Below, in pieces: positions 27,011 through 38,197 of a stretch of 64,000 nucleotides of DNA. Position 1 is the stretch's first letter; each line of letters begins with the position of its first letter. Source of the DNA: Stutzerimonas xanthomarina DSM 18231 (GTDB taxonomy: Bacteria > Pseudomonadota > Gammaproteobacteria > Pseudomonadales > Pseudomonadaceae). The DNA is taken from positions 248,001 to 312,000 of the forward strand of contig NZ_FQXA01000002.1 in assembly GCF_900129835.1 (NCBI RefSeq), given 5' to 3'. The position numbers were made by a program, and so were the translations under genes. Below the pieces are notes generated by a model. The model was not told the origin of the DNA, made no database searches, and saw only the letters and a program-made list of their open reading frames with translations.

Positions 27011-28023
27011 ACATGTCGACTCAAGAAAATGTACAAGTGTCTCCCGTGACAGTCCGCGCCAATGCCGAGCGCGAACGGCGTCGTGCTTCACGGCGGCGTC
27101 AGTATCTGTTTTACACGGTGCTGTTAGGTGTGGCGCTGGTTGCGCCGATGATGGTCTATCCCGTGTTTCTGATGAAGCTGCTGTGCTTTGCACTGTTCGC
27201 CTGTGCGTTCAATTTGCTGCTCGGCTATGCAGGTTTGTTGTCATTCGGGCACGCGGCGTTCTTTGCCTGTGGCGGGTATATCACCGGATACACGCTCAGC
27301 ACCTACAGCGGCCTGAGCACTGAACTGGGCATCCTTGCCGGGACCTTGGCATCGACAGTGCTGGGTGCGATCTTCGGGCTGCTAGCGATCCGCAGACAGG
27401 GCATCTACTTCGCGATGATCACCTTGGCGCTGGCTCAGATGGTCTTCTTCGTGTTTGTGCAGGCGCCGTTTACCGGCGGTGAGAACGGGATGCAGGGAGT
27501 GCCGAGAGGGCACTTGCTGGGCCTCTTCGACATGCAGAACAACATGTCCCTGTACTACTTCGTCCTGGCTGTGTTCGTGTTGGGCTTCGCGATCATTCAA
27601 CGCACCATTCATTCACCTTACGGGCAGGTGCTCAAGGCAATCCGCGAAAATGAGCCGCGCGCGATTTCGCTGGGGTACAACGTCGACGCACACAAGCTGC
27701 TGGCCTTCGTCATCTCGGCCGCCCTGACCGGGCTGGCCGGTTCGACCAAGACCGTTGTGTTCCAGCTGGCCTCGCTGACGGATGCGCACTGGCATATGTC
27801 CGGTGAGGTGATTCTGATGACGCTGCTCGGTGGCGTCGGCACAATCCTGGGTCCCATCGTAGGTGCGACGGTGGTCGTGGCACTTCAGGGCTCGCTGTCC
27901 AACGGTCCGCTGGGCGAATGGGTGCACGTGATCCTCGGGGTTATTTTCGTGCTCTGCGTGCTGCTGTTCCGCTCGGGCATCGTGGGCTGGCTGGAGCGGC
28001 TGGTGAAGCGCAACTTCAAGTAG
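27007..28023 (+). CDS. ABC transporter permease, LivM type
   Basis: A 338-residue permease, partner of LivH. A basic cytoplasmic lead (RANAERERRRASRRRQ) is followed by about ten helices; conserved LivM stretches are NLLLGYAGLLSFGHAAFFACGGY and ALTGLAGSTKTVVF. I start at 27007 because AAGGAGG sits right upstream and the ATG overlaps the livH stop. The frame is open further upstream but is only antisense-like there. Confidence 0.92.
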   Translation: MNMSTQENVQVSPVTVRANAERERRRASRRRQYLFYTVLLGVALVAPMMVYPVFLMKLLCFALFACAFNLLLGYAGLLSFGHAAFFACGGYITGYTLSTYSGLSTELGILAGTLASTVLGAIFGLLAIRRQGIYFAMITLALAQMVFFVFVQAPFTGGENGMQGVPRGHLLGLFDMQNNMSLYYFVLAVFVLGFAIIQRTIHSPYGQVLKAIRENEPRAISLGYNVDAHKLLAFVISAALTGLAGSTKTVVFQLASLTDAHWHMSGEVILMTLLGGVGTILGPIVGATVVVALQGSLSNGPLGEWVHVILGVIFVLCVLLFRSGIVGWLERLVKRNFK

Positions 28024-28324
28024 CGCTGTGTTATGGCGTGCGAGGCGGCGCTTCGAATGGGCGTCGTTGCGGCCCCGTCGCTTCGGGTGTAGTGAATCGA
28101 TCTGTTGCGGCGGATGTGTAGAGAGGGGCAGAGGATGCTCCGACGAGCTACGCGGTTATGGCTACGTTCTTTGTTTCGGTGTGGCGATTGATTGCAACGG
28201 TGCAATGCGAAGAACGGAAGCGTTAGCGTATGGATTCGCCAACGGAAGCGCCCAAGGCAGTCAGGGCCGGAAGCGTTTCGTTAGATCCCGCGGCCCCGCA
28301 AGGGCGAGGCTACGGTACCGGTTC
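28024..28324. other. convergent intergenic gap, 301 bp
   Basis: The livM gene and the enoyl-CoA hydratase gene converge here. I see one short hairpin, ATTGCA-ACGG-TGCAAT (28191-28206), without a T-tract, and no credible gene. Confidence 0.5.
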
Positions 28325-29101
28325 TTACGCGTTGCGCCACGTCGGGTTGCGTTTTTCCAGGAAGGCATTCACGCCTTCCTTCTGGTCCTGCGTATCGAAC
28401 AGCTCGGCAAACAGTTCGCGCTCGGCTGCCCAGCCGGCATCCTGCGGCGCCGTTCGCGCATTCATGACCAAGCGCTTGCAGCGGCTGACGGAAGAGGGGC
28501 TTTGCTGGTCTACCAGCGCTGCCAGCTTGAGCGCCGCTTCGAGTGATTCTCCACGACCGACCACTTCTTCAACCAAACCAATCTTCTCGGCTTTTTCGGC
28601 GCTGATGCGCTCGCCACAAAGAATCATCCGCTTGGCCCAGCCTTCGCCGACGAGCCACGGTAGATTCTGCGTACCGCCCGCGCAGGGCAATAGTCCAACC
28701 TTCGCTTCGGGGAGAGCCATTTGCGCCTGCTCTTCGGCGATACGAATGTCGCAGGCCAGCGCGCACTCAAGTCCACCGCCCATCGCGTACCCATTGATGG
28801 CAGCAATCGACACACCGCGGAAATGGCTCAGGGCTTCAAATGCTCGTCCGAACAATACGGCTACTTCCTGTGCACCTTGCTTGTCACCGTCGGCGAACTG
28901 TTTGAGGTCGGCGCCTGCCGAGAAGAACTTGTCACCCTGGCCGGTGATGACCAGCGCGTACACCTCCGGATTGTCGTTGAGCTTGCCGATCATCTGCTCT
29001 AGCGCCGCCAACGATTCGCGATCCCATGTATTGGCAGGTGGATTGGCGATGGTCAGCAGCGCCGTGTGGTCGCGCATTTCGAGATGGATCTTCTGGCTCA
29101 T
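28325..29101 (-). CDS. enoyl-CoA hydratase/isomerase family protein
   Basis: A 258-residue crotonase-fold enzyme. Oxyanion-hole segments are FFSAGADLKQFA and INGYAMGGGLECALACDIRIAEE, with PEAKVGLLPCAGGTQ carrying a glutamate of the active-site region. Among genes for valine and isoleucine acyl-CoA degradation it is the likely hydratase for methacrylyl-CoA or tiglyl-CoA. The ATG at 29101 has AAGGAAC upstream. It is divergent from the LysR gene at 29257. Confidence 0.88.
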   Translation of the reverse strand: MSQKIHLEMRDHTALLTIANPPANTWDRESLAALEQMIGKLNDNPEVYALVITGQGDKFFSAGADLKQFADGDKQGAQEVAVLFGRAFEALSHFRGVSIAAINGYAMGGGLECALACDIRIAEEQAQMALPEAKVGLLPCAGGTQNLPWLVGEGWAKRMILCGERISAEKAEKIGLVEEVVGRGESLEAALKLAALVDQQSPSSVSRCKRLVMNARTAPQDAGWAAERELFAELFDTQDQKEGVNAFLEKRNPTWRNA

Positions 29102-29256
29102 GTCGGTTCCTTCTTCTTGGAATGATGCGGATGCCGTACGGCAAAACGGACTCAATGGACGAGCCTAGCAGCGTAAAAATAGTAAACCCATGATGCGAAA
29201 TGCAGAGGTATTCTGTGTTTTTGCACAGCGAGCCGTGGACGGCACGCGCTAACACG

Positions 29257-30165
29257 ATGGATCTGGAGTTTGCATTGGATTGGGACAACCTGCGTTTTTT
29301 TCTCGAACTCTCGCGTGCGGGCAAGCTGACGATCGCCGCGCGGCGCCTGGCGGTTGACCACACCACGGTGGCCCGGCGGGTTCAAGCGCTGGAGAAAAGC
29401 CTGGACCGGCAACTGTTCATCCGTGCCAAGGCGGGCTATCGATTATCCGAGGCGGGCCGCGAACTGCTGGCCCAGGCCGAGGCGATGGAGAGTGCCATCG
29501 CCTCCATCGAGCAGCCGAGCCTGACCGCCGACAAGCTCTCCGGCCAAGTGCGAATTGGCGCCACTGAGGGGTACGGCACCGTGATGCTCGCAGGCCAACT
29601 CGCCAATCTCACTCGCGACTACCCGCACCTGGGCGTGGATCTGCTGGCAGTGCCGCGCTCGGTGAGGTTGGCGCGGCATGAGGCGGACATCGTCATTACG
29701 CTGGAACGTCCCGAGCGGGGCCCTTATGTGATCACCAAGCTCACCGATTACGTGTTGCGGCTTTATGCATCGGAAGCGTATCTGTCGTCTCATCCGCCTA
29801 TCCGCAGCCGAGAAGACCTCAGCGGCCACGTTTTCGTCAGTTACATCGAGGACCTGCTGTACAGCAAGGAGCTGTTCTATCTCGACGAGATCGTTCGCCC
29901 CCGCCAGCACTCGCTGCGCAGTACCAGCATCCTCGCCCAGCAGGAAGCCGTTGCCGCCGGAGCAGGGCTGGCAATCCTGCCGGCATTTCTGGCTGGCAAG
30001 GAGCCGTTGCTGCAGGAAGTCCTGGTCGGTGAAATCGAATTCACCCGAACCTTCTGGATGCTGATGCCGGTGGAAAACAAGGATCTGGCGCGCATGCGCG
30101 TGTGCTGGGACTTCCTGCGGGATGTCGCATCCAATAGCCACGACGTGATGATGGGTCGCGTATGA
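29257..30165 (+). CDS. LysR-family transcriptional regulator
   Basis: A 302-residue LysR-type regulator: helix-turn-helix LTIAARRLAVDHTTVARRVQALEKSLDRQLF (about residues 23-53) followed by a ligand-binding domain. I choose the ATG at 29257; the frame is open from 29200. It is divergent from the enoyl-CoA hydratase, and its stop overlaps the start of an AraC-family gene, so two regulators are coupled. Probably an acyl-CoA-pathway regulator; the ligand is unknown. Confidence 0.88.
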   Translation: MDLEFALDWDNLRFFLELSRAGKLTIAARRLAVDHTTVARRVQALEKSLDRQLFIRAKAGYRLSEAGRELLAQAEAMESAIASIEQPSLTADKLSGQVRIGATEGYGTVMLAGQLANLTRDYPHLGVDLLAVPRSVRLARHEADIVITLERPERGPYVITKLTDYVLRLYASEAYLSSHPPIRSREDLSGHVFVSYIEDLLYSKELFYLDEIVRPRQHSLRSTSILAQQEAVAAGAGLAILPAFLAGKEPLLQEVLVGEIEFTRTFWMLMPVENKDLARMRVCWDFLRDVASNSHDVMMGRV

Positions 30166-31208
30166 GCCGCGACGACAAGGGCACCATTTCCGTCAGGCTG
30201 GTGAATGAGGCGCTGCTGGCCTTTACTTCAGCTGCGTTGCCAGCCGAACAACTGCTGCATCAGCTCGGGCTGGTATCGGTCGACCTCACCGATACCGACG
30301 CGCGCATCGATGTGGCTGACTTCAGCAAGCTCTGGCGGCGCTTGGCGCGACACTTTGACGATGAGTTTTTTGGGATGAACGCGCGGCGTATGCGTGCCGG
30401 CAGTTTCGCTTTCGTATGCCGTGCGGCGATGGCACAGCAAACGCTCGATGGCGCGCTTCGTGTCGCACTGGATTTCTTCGGGCTGACTTTCGAAGGCTTT
30501 CGCGGTGAGCTGTCTCGCAGCGAAAGCCTGGCGGAAATCACGCTGTCGGAGACTTCGAATGTGCCGCCGCTCAGAGCCTTTAGTTACTTCACCTTCTGGA
30601 TGTTGCTGCACGGCCTGGCCTGCTGGCTGGTTGGGCGGCGCATCCCGCTGCTGGCCGTCGAGCTGCGCTGCGACGAGCCAGACTATACCGACGACTACCG
30701 CGTCATGTTCTCGCGCAACCTGCGTTTCGCACGGCCGACCACACGGATCATCTTCGCCGCCGAGGTGCTCGACCTTCCGGTGCGCCGCAGCGAGCAGGAA
30801 TTGCACAGCTTCCTGGCGCATGCGCCGTCCAACATCCTGGTCAAATACCGCGACACCACAAGTCTCGCCAGCCGTATCAAGGCGCAGCTGCGTGAAGTGC
30901 CAGCCGAACAGTGGCCGACCAGCGAAGCGCTGGCGCAGACGCTGTGCGTATCAGGCTCGACCTTGCGCCGACGGCTGGCTGATGCCGGGCAAACGTACCA
31001 GGCGATCAAGGACCAGGTGCGTCAGGAAATGGCTACGCTGTGGCTGGCAGACGCCTCGATCACCTACGCGGAAATCGCCGAGCGCTTGGGTTTTGCTGAT
31101 GTCAGCTCGTTCTACAAGGCGTTCCGCAAATGGTCCGGAACCAATCCTGGGCAATACCGCAGCCTTATCCTGCGGGCGGACGAACCAATTGCCTCGCGCT
31201 TCCCTTAA
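30162..31208 (+). CDS. AraC-family transcriptional regulator
   Basis: A 348-residue regulator. The N-terminal part (about 20-200) resembles the arabinose-binding-like domain of OruR/ArgR-type AraC proteins ([26 protein letters not shown]). The C-terminal double helix-turn-helix includes [21 protein letters not shown] and [22 protein letters not shown]. It overlaps the LysR gene by 4 bp and lies 155 bp before the SDR-thiolase-acyl-CoA dehydrogenase operon, which it may activate. Confidence 0.9.
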   Translation: MSRDDKGTISVRLVNEALLAFTSAALPAEQLLHQLGLVSVDLTDTDARIDVADFSKLWRRLARHFDDEFFGMNARRMRAGSFAFVCRAAMAQQTLDGALRVALDFFGLTFEGFRGELSRSESLAEITLSETSNVPPLRAFSYFTFWMLLHGLACWLVGRRIPLLAVELRCDEPDYTDDYRVMFSRNLRFARPTTRIIFAAEVLDLPVRRSEQELHSFLAHAPSNILVKYRDTTSLASRIKAQLREVPAEQWPTSEALAQTLCVSGSTLRRRLADAGQTYQAIKDQVRQEMATLWLADASITYAEIAERLGFADVSSFYKAFRKWSGTNPGQYRSLILRADEPIASRFP

Positions 31209-31363
31209 CTGAGCCCCACAGCCTTAGCGCCTGGCTTGGCCAAACCAGTCATCGCGATTGCCTGCATCGACCATTGTTCCTACCGAACGGTCTGAAGAAG
31301 ATGAACACAGCAGGATGCGGCGGTGGGTGTGCCGCGATCCCATCATCTTTTCGAGGTTGTGCT

Positions 31364-32131
31364 GTGAACATTCAAGACAAGATTTTCCTGATCACGGGTG
31401 GCGCATCCGGTCTGGGTGCAGCGGCTGGCGAAGCGCTGGTCGCTGCAGGCGCCAAAGTGGTGTTGGCCGATATCAATGCGGAATTGCTCAACGAGCGTAG
31501 CAAGGCGCTGGGTGTTAGCGCGCATGCGGTGGTGACCAATGTCTGCGACGAAGCGGCCGGCCAAGCGGCTGTGAACGCGGCGGTCGAGCATTTCGGCGGT
31601 CTGCACGGGCTGGTCAATTGCGCCGGTGTCGCCAGCGGCGAAAGAATTCTGGGTCGTCAAGGCCCGCACGGGCTGGACAGTTTCAGCAAGGTGATCGGCC
31701 TCAACCTGATCGGCAGCTTCAACATGCTGCGCCTGGCGGCCGAAGCCATTGCCCGGGGCGAACCGGACGAGCAGGGCACTCGCGGCGTGATCATCAACAC
31801 CGCGTCCATCGCAGCCTATGACGGCCAGATCGGGCAGGCCGCCTATGCGGCATCGAAGGGCGGCGTAGTGGCCATGACGCTGCCCGCAGCTCGTGAGCTG
31901 GCGCGTCACGGTATCCGCGTGATGACCATCGCCCCCGGCGTGTTCGAAACGCCGATGATGGCCGGTATGACCCTGGAGGTGCGCGACTCCCTGGCCGCTG
32001 GCGTACCGTTCCCGCCACGTCTGGGTCGTGCCAGTGAATACGCCGCGCTGGTACGCCACATCATCGAGAACGACATGCTCAACGGCGAAGTGATCCGCCT
32101 CGACGGCGCGCTGCGCATGGCCGCGAAATAA
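31364..32131 (+). CDS. short-chain dehydrogenase, 3-hydroxyacyl-CoA dehydrogenase type II-like
   Basis: A 255-residue SDR similar to 17-beta-HSD10/3-hydroxy-2-methylbutyryl-CoA dehydrogenase. The Rossmann motif is GGASGLG; the catalytic set is in [23 protein letters not shown] (Ser, Tyr, Lys); the tail [12 protein letters not shown] is typical. I place the start at GTG 31364, with GAGG at 31352-31355, because it gives the normal N terminus [12 protein letters not shown]. With the next two genes it fits isoleucine degradation: 2-methyl-3-hydroxybutyryl-CoA to 2-methylacetoacetyl-CoA. Confidence 0.87.
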   Translation: MNIQDKIFLITGGASGLGAAAGEALVAAGAKVVLADINAELLNERSKALGVSAHAVVTNVCDEAAGQAAVNAAVEHFGGLHGLVNCAGVASGERILGRQGPHGLDSFSKVIGLNLIGSFNMLRLAAEAIARGEPDEQGTRGVIINTASIAAYDGQIGQAAYAASKGGVVAMTLPAARELARHGIRVMTIAPGVFETPMMAGMTLEVRDSLAAGVPFPPRLGRASEYAALVRHIIENDMLNGEVIRLDGALRMAAK

Positions 32132-32144
32132 TTGGGAGACAGTC

Positions 32145-33332
32145 ATGAACAACGATCCAATCGTAATTCTGGGCAGCGCCCGTACCCCTATGGGCGGCTT
32201 TCAAGGTGATCTGAAAAGCCTGAGCGCGCCGGAACTGGGCGCGGCAGCGATTCGCGCAGCGGTAGAGCGCAGCGGTGTCTCGGCTGAACAGGTCCAGGAA
32301 GTGCTGATGGGCTGCGTGCTGCCAGCCGGTCTCGGTCAGGCACCGGCGCGCCAGGCGGCGCTTGGTGCCGGGTTGGGCAAGGCAACCGCAGCCACCACCC
32401 TGAACAAGATGTGCGGCTCAGGCATGCAGGCGGCGATCCTCGCACACGACGCGTTGCGCGCCGGCAGCGTCGATCTGGTTGTGGCGGGCGGCATGGAGAG
32501 CATGTCCAACGCGCCTTATCTGCTGGAAAAGGCTCGCAGCGGCTATCGCATGGGACATGGCAAGGTGCTTGACCATATGTTCCTCGACGGCCTTGAGGAT
32601 GCCTATGACAAAGGCCGCCTGATGGGCACCTTCGCCGAGGACTGCGCGCAGAACCACGGCTTTACCCGCGAAGAGCAGGACGCCTATGCGTTGACCTCGC
32701 TGCAGCGCGCCCGCGATACGATCTCCAGTGGCCGCTTCGCCAGCGAAATCGTCCCGCTTGAGGTTGCTCAGGGACGTGCGCAGCGCACCGTTAATCAAGA
32801 CGAGCAGCCGCCCAAGGCGATGCCGGAGAAGATCCCGTCGCTCAAGCCAGCGTTCCGTGTAGGTGGCACCGTGACGGCTGCCAATTCCAGTTCAATTTCT
32901 GACGGTGCCGCCGCGCTGGTACTGACGCGACGTTCCCACGCCGAACAACTCGGGGTGAAACCTCAGGCGGTGATTCATGGGCATGCGGTATTCGCCGATG
33001 CGCCCAATCTGTTCCCGACCGCACCCATAGGCGCCATCCACAAGCTATTGGAGCGGACTGGCTGGCGTCTCGATGAAGTGGACCTGTTCGAAATCAACGA
33101 GGCTTTCGCCGTGGTCAGCATGGTCACCATGCGCGAGTTGGGATTGGACCACGCCAAGGTTAACGTCAACGGCGGCGCCTGTGCCCTCGGCCACCCGATC
33201 GGTGCGTCCGGTGCGCGCATTCTCGTGACGCTGATCGCGGCACTGCGCGACCGCGGCCTGCGCAAGGGCATCGCAGCCATCTGCATCGGCGGTGGCGAAG
33301 CGACTGCCATGGCCGTCGAGCTGCTCGACTGA
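32145..33332 (+). CDS. acetyl-CoA C-acyltransferase (thiolase)
   Basis: A 395-residue thiolase. The acyl-accepting cysteine is C90 (NKMCGSGMQA), and the catalytic His/Cys pair is H350 (GGACALGHPIGASGAR) and C380 (CIGGGEA). It lies 13 bp after the SDR and 9 bp before an acyl-CoA dehydrogenase. In this context it should cleave 2-methylacetoacetyl-CoA to propionyl-CoA and acetyl-CoA, although acetoacetyl-CoA is also a likely substrate. Confidence 0.93.
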   Translation: MNNDPIVILGSARTPMGGFQGDLKSLSAPELGAAAIRAAVERSGVSAEQVQEVLMGCVLPAGLGQAPARQAALGAGLGKATAATTLNKMCGSGMQAAILAHDALRAGSVDLVVAGGMESMSNAPYLLEKARSGYRMGHGKVLDHMFLDGLEDAYDKGRLMGTFAEDCAQNHGFTREEQDAYALTSLQRARDTISSGRFASEIVPLEVAQGRAQRTVNQDEQPPKAMPEKIPSLKPAFRVGGTVTAANSSSISDGAAALVLTRRSHAEQLGVKPQAVIHGHAVFADAPNLFPTAPIGAIHKLLERTGWRLDEVDLFEINEAFAVVSMVTMRELGLDHAKVNVNGGACALGHPIGASGARILVTLIAALRDRGLRKGIAAICIGGGEATAMAVELLD

Positions 33333-33341
33333 GGATTTGCC

Positions 33342-34475
33342 ATGCTGCTCAATGATGACCAGACCAGTATTCGCGACATGGCTCGACAGTTCGCTCAGGA
33401 ACGCCTCAAGCCGTTCGCTGCCGACTGGGATCGCGAACACCGCTACCCCGCCGAGGCAATCGGTGAGATGGCCGAACTCGGCTTCTTCGGCATGCTCTGC
33501 CCAGAACAGTGGGGCGGCAGCGAGACCGGCTACATCGCCTACGCGCTGGCGCTGGAGGAGATCGCCGCGGGTGACGGTGCCTGCTCGACCATCATGAGCG
33601 TGCACAACTCGGTCGGTTGCGTGCCGATCCTGCGCTTTGGCAATGATGAGCAGAAGCAGCGCTACCTGACGCCACTGGCCAGCGGCGCGCAGATCGGTGC
33701 CTTTGCCCTGACTGAGCCACACGCCGGTTCCGATGCCAGCAGCCTGCGCACCCGCGCCCGGCGTGACGGCGACAGTTACGTGCTCAACGGCGCCAAACAA
33801 TTCATCACCTCGGGGCAGCACGCCGGTACGGTGATCGTCTTCGCCGTGACCGATCCAGAGGCTGGGAAGCGCGGCATCAGCGCCTTCATCGTGCCTACCG
33901 ATACGCCCGGCTATCAGGTGGTGCGCATCGAAGACAAGCTCGGCCAGAACGCGTCGGATACCTGCCAGCTGGCATTCGAAGACATGCGCGTGCATGAATC
34001 CCAGCGATTGGGCGAGGAGGGCGAGGGCTACCGCATCGCCCTGGCAAATCTGGAAGGCGGCCGCATCGGCATAGCCGCGCAAGCGGTCGGCATGGCGCGC
34101 GCGGCGTTCGAAGCCGCCCGCGATTACGCCCGTGAAAGAGAGGCGTTCGGCAAGGCAATCAGCGAGCATCAGGCGGTTGCGTTTCGCTTAGCCGATATGG
34201 CGACTCAGATCGCCGTCGCCCGGCAGATGGTGCTGCACGCCGCTGCACTGCGCGAGGCCGGCCAGCCTGCACTGGTAGAAGCGTCCATGGCCAAGCTGTT
34301 CGCCTCGGAAATGGCGGAGAAGGTCTGCTCAGCGGCGATCCAAACGCTCGGCGGCTACGGCTATCTCAAGGACTTCCCTGTGGAGCGCATCTACCGCGAC
34401 GTGCGGGTCTGCCAGATCTACGAAGGCACCAGTGATATCCAGCGATTGGTGATTGCGCGCAATCTTGGGGAGTGA
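33342..34475 (+). CDS. acyl-CoA dehydrogenase, short/branched-chain type
   Basis: A 377-residue acyl-CoA dehydrogenase. FAD-contact segments are [13 protein letters not shown] and [10 protein letters not shown]. The C-terminal catalytic glutamate is E361 in [18 protein letters not shown]. It is last in the SDR-thiolase operon and is best read as 2-methylbutyryl-CoA dehydrogenase of isoleucine degradation (inference from context). Tandem repeats follow its stop codon. Confidence 0.9.
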   Translation: MLLNDDQTSIRDMARQFAQERLKPFAADWDREHRYPAEAIGEMAELGFFGMLCPEQWGGSETGYIAYALALEEIAAGDGACSTIMSVHNSVGCVPILRFGNDEQKQRYLTPLASGAQIGAFALTEPHAGSDASSLRTRARRDGDSYVLNGAKQFITSGQHAGTVIVFAVTDPEAGKRGISAFIVPTDTPGYQVVRIEDKLGQNASDTCQLAFEDMRVHESQRLGEEGEGYRIALANLEGGRIGIAAQAVGMARAAFEAARDYAREREAFGKAISEHQAVAFRLADMATQIAVARQMVLHAAALREAGQPALVEASMAKLFASEMAEKVCSAAIQTLGGYGYLKDFPVERIYRDVRVCQIYEGTSDIQRLVIARNLGE

Positions 34476-34515
34476 CCCGTCAATCGTTTCTGTCACGCTG
34501 CCGTCGTAGCTAATG

Positions 34516-34925
34516 TTGGGTGGGCTTTAGCCCACCGCAACGAGATGATGCGAAAACCCCGGTGGGCTGAAGCCCACCCTACGGTGTAAGCCCCAGCCGC
34601 TAGCATTCATAGCATGTCGCACCGCCCCCAAGTTTCGCGAAAAGCGCGCCTTGGGTGCGGCTAACCTATGTAGGGTGGGCTGAAGCCCACCGCATCGAGA
34701 TGATGCGGAAGCACTGGTGGGCTGAAGCCCACCCTACGGTGTCAGTCCCAGCCGCGAGCATTCATAAAATGTCGCACCGCCCTCAGGTTTCGCGAAAAGC
34801 GCGCCTTTGGGTACGGCTACCCTATGTAGGGTGGGCTGAAGCCCACCCTACGAACGCCCGTCCCAGCCGCTAGCGTTGGTTGAACTTCGTACCGCCCCTG
34901 GCGTTCGCGAGAACCGCGGCGCGGG
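34516..34925. repeat. tandem ~155-bp repeats made of REP elements and a 3' gene fragment
   Basis: Two similar units, about 34516-34670 and 34671-34826, each contain two REP palindromes (GGTGGGCTGAAGCCCACC) and a tail AGCCGC..GCATTCAT..TGTCGCACCGCC..TTTCGCGAAAAGCGCGCC. A third copy begins at 34827 and runs into the 3' end of the CoA-transferase gene (34848-34925), whose coding sequence (CCCAGCCGCTAGCGTT..CGTACCGCCCCTGGCGTTCGCGAGA) is the diverged counterpart of the tail. The array looks like tandem duplication of that gene end together with REP elements. Confidence 0.7.
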
Positions 34926-35933
34926 GGCGGCGTGCAGGGCGCCGTCGATGTCGCGGTAGACGCCGCGTTGCTGCATGTGCGGATGTTGCGCCGCTTCTTC
35001 CAGATTCAGCACCGGGGCGAAGCAGGCGTCGCTGCCTTCGAGTAGAGCGCACCACTCGGCTTGGGTGCGGCTGGCGAATAACGAGGCGAGCGCTTCGCTC
35101 TGCTCGGCCCACAGGACAGGGTCGTTGCAGCCTTGCCGCAACACATCGGGCGCATCGATCCGCTGCATCAGCTCGGCCAGGAACTGCGGCTCCAGCGGGC
35201 CGACGGCGATGTCGCGACCGTCTGCGCAGGTGTAGCAGCGGTAATGTGGCGCGGCGCCGGCAAGGAGGTTGCGGTCGCGCTCCAGCGAGATGGTGCCGCT
35301 GGGCAATAGGCCGGCAAAGAAGGTCATCATCGAGGACACACCGTCGACGATGGCGGCATCGACCACCTGTCCCACGCCTGACCGCTCGCGTTCCCACAAC
35401 GCGGCCATGATGCCGAACGCCAGGTACAGCGAGCCGCCGCCGAAATCCCCGACCAGATTGAGTGGCGGGATCGCCGGGCCTTCGCGTCCGCCGATGGCCG
35501 CCAGTGCGCCGGTGATCGCCAGGTAGTTGATGTCATGGCCGGCGCTCTGGGCCAAGGGTCCGGTCTGGCCCCAGCCGGTCATGCGACCGTAGACCAGCCG
35601 TGGATTACGCTCATGAACCTGTTCCGGGCCGAGGCCCAGCCGTTCCATTACGCCAGGACGAAGGCCTTCGATCAGCACATCGGCGCCTTCAGCGAGCGTC
35701 AGGCATTGGTCCCGCCCGGCCTCGGTGCGGATGTCCAGCGTCAGGCGTTTGCGGCCGCGATCGACCACCGGATTGGGCCAGCCATTGCCGCCCTCGCGCT
35801 CGATGCGGATCACCTCGGCGCCAAGGTCAGCCAGCAGCATCGCGCAGTGTGGACCGGGCCCGATACTGGCGAACTCCAGCACGCGCAGACCGAGCAGCGG
35901 GCCTTGGCGGGGTGTGGCGGTGGCGGTCGACAT
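34848..35933 (-). CDS. CaiB/BaiF family CoA-transferase, alpha-methylacyl-CoA racemase-like
   Basis: A 361-residue class III CoA-transferase fold protein. It begins GLRVLEFASIGPGPHCAMLLADLGAEVIRIE, the family N terminus, and has RKRLTLDIRTEAGRD and YGRMTGWGQTGPLAQSAGHDINYLAITGAL, as in alpha-methylacyl-CoA racemase. A racemase would supply the correct 2-methyl stereoisomer to the dehydrogenases around it. Start: ATG 35933 with AAGGAAC. Its last codons (about 20 residues) lie in a sequence duplicated downstream, so the C terminus may be altered. Confidence 0.88.
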   Translation of the reverse strand: MSTATATPRQGPLLGLRVLEFASIGPGPHCAMLLADLGAEVIRIEREGGNGWPNPVVDRGRKRLTLDIRTEAGRDQCLTLAEGADVLIEGLRPGVMERLGLGPEQVHERNPRLVYGRMTGWGQTGPLAQSAGHDINYLAITGALAAIGGREGPAIPPLNLVGDFGGGSLYLAFGIMAALWERERSGVGQVVDAAIVDGVSSMMTFFAGLLPSGTISLERDRNLLAGAAPHYRCYTCADGRDIAVGPLEPQFLAELMQRIDAPDVLRQGCNDPVLWAEQSEALASLFASRTQAEWCALLEGSDACFAPVLNLEEAAQHPHMQQRGVYRDIDGALHAAPAPRFSRTPGAVRSSTNASGWDGRS

Positions 35934-36285
35934 AAGGTGCGTTCCTTTCGATGATGGGTCCCATCGCGCCAGTACGTGCCGACCTCCGTGTGTTAATGGC
36001 GCGGACGGTTGTGATCGCTCTGGCGTGTCATGTGACGTTGGTGGCCGGTTCACGGATGCGTACGGATGCGTACGGATATTACGTGGTGAGTCGGTGAAAC
36101 GACGCGGTTGGTTAGATCCTTTTGTGCCGACGAAAAGGGTGGGTTGAAGCCCACCCTGCGGCTCGCCAGGCAGATCGCTGAATACGACAGGGCGAATCCG
36201 CGAAACGACCTGTTAAGTTTGCTCGGCTGGGGAATCGGTGGGCTGAAGCCCACCCTACGGAGCGGCGTCCCCTGGTTCTGCCGCG
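35934..36285. repeat. intergenic gap with two REP-like palindromes
   Basis: GGTGGGTTGAAGCCCACC (36138-36155) and GGTGGGCTGAAGCCCACC plus CTACGG (36237-36260). A short direct repeat, ACGGATGCGT, occurs twice at about 36051-36071. No gene is evident. Confidence 0.7.
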
Positions 36286-37938
<1,653 letters not shown>

Positions 37939-38072
37939 CGTCGTATCCTTCTTATTGTTGTCTGGATGGCGGTCGCGCTTGCCGTCATCTGTCGTTCGGA
38001 TTACTTACTGCTTGTCTTTTGTACGGGCTTTACCGGCTGGATGAGGCTAGCGTTTCACGGGCTATTCAACAT

Positions 38073-38154
38073 CTTTCGCGAGCAAGCTCGCTCCTACACA
38101 TTCTCAACAGCCATTGCGCGCGCTCAAAACCTTTAGAGCGAGCTTGTTCGCGAA
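38073..38154. repeat. inverted pair of Pseudomonas-type REP elements (BIME)
   Basis: TTTCGCGAGCAAGCTCGCTC followed by CTACA (38073-38098) and its inverse AGAGCGAGCTTGTTCGCGAA (38135-38154) face each other across 36 bases. This is a different REP family from the GGTGGGCT palindromes and matches the well-known GCGAGCAAGCTCGC type of Pseudomonas. Confidence 0.8.
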
Positions 38155-38197
38155 TGACGAAGCCCGCTCGGTTGCTCAGGTTTCCCACCCGCGATCT

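Noticed and set aside
33045..34169. 374-codon minus-strand frame opposite the thiolase end and acyl-CoA dehydrogenase
   Set aside because: Crosses two real genes on the other strand and shows no domain; both real genes carry intact catalytic residues.
34516..34850. Regularly spaced palindromes considered as a CRISPR array
   Set aside because: The spacers are themselves repeats of each other and the palindromes belong to the dispersed REP family; no cas genes are present.
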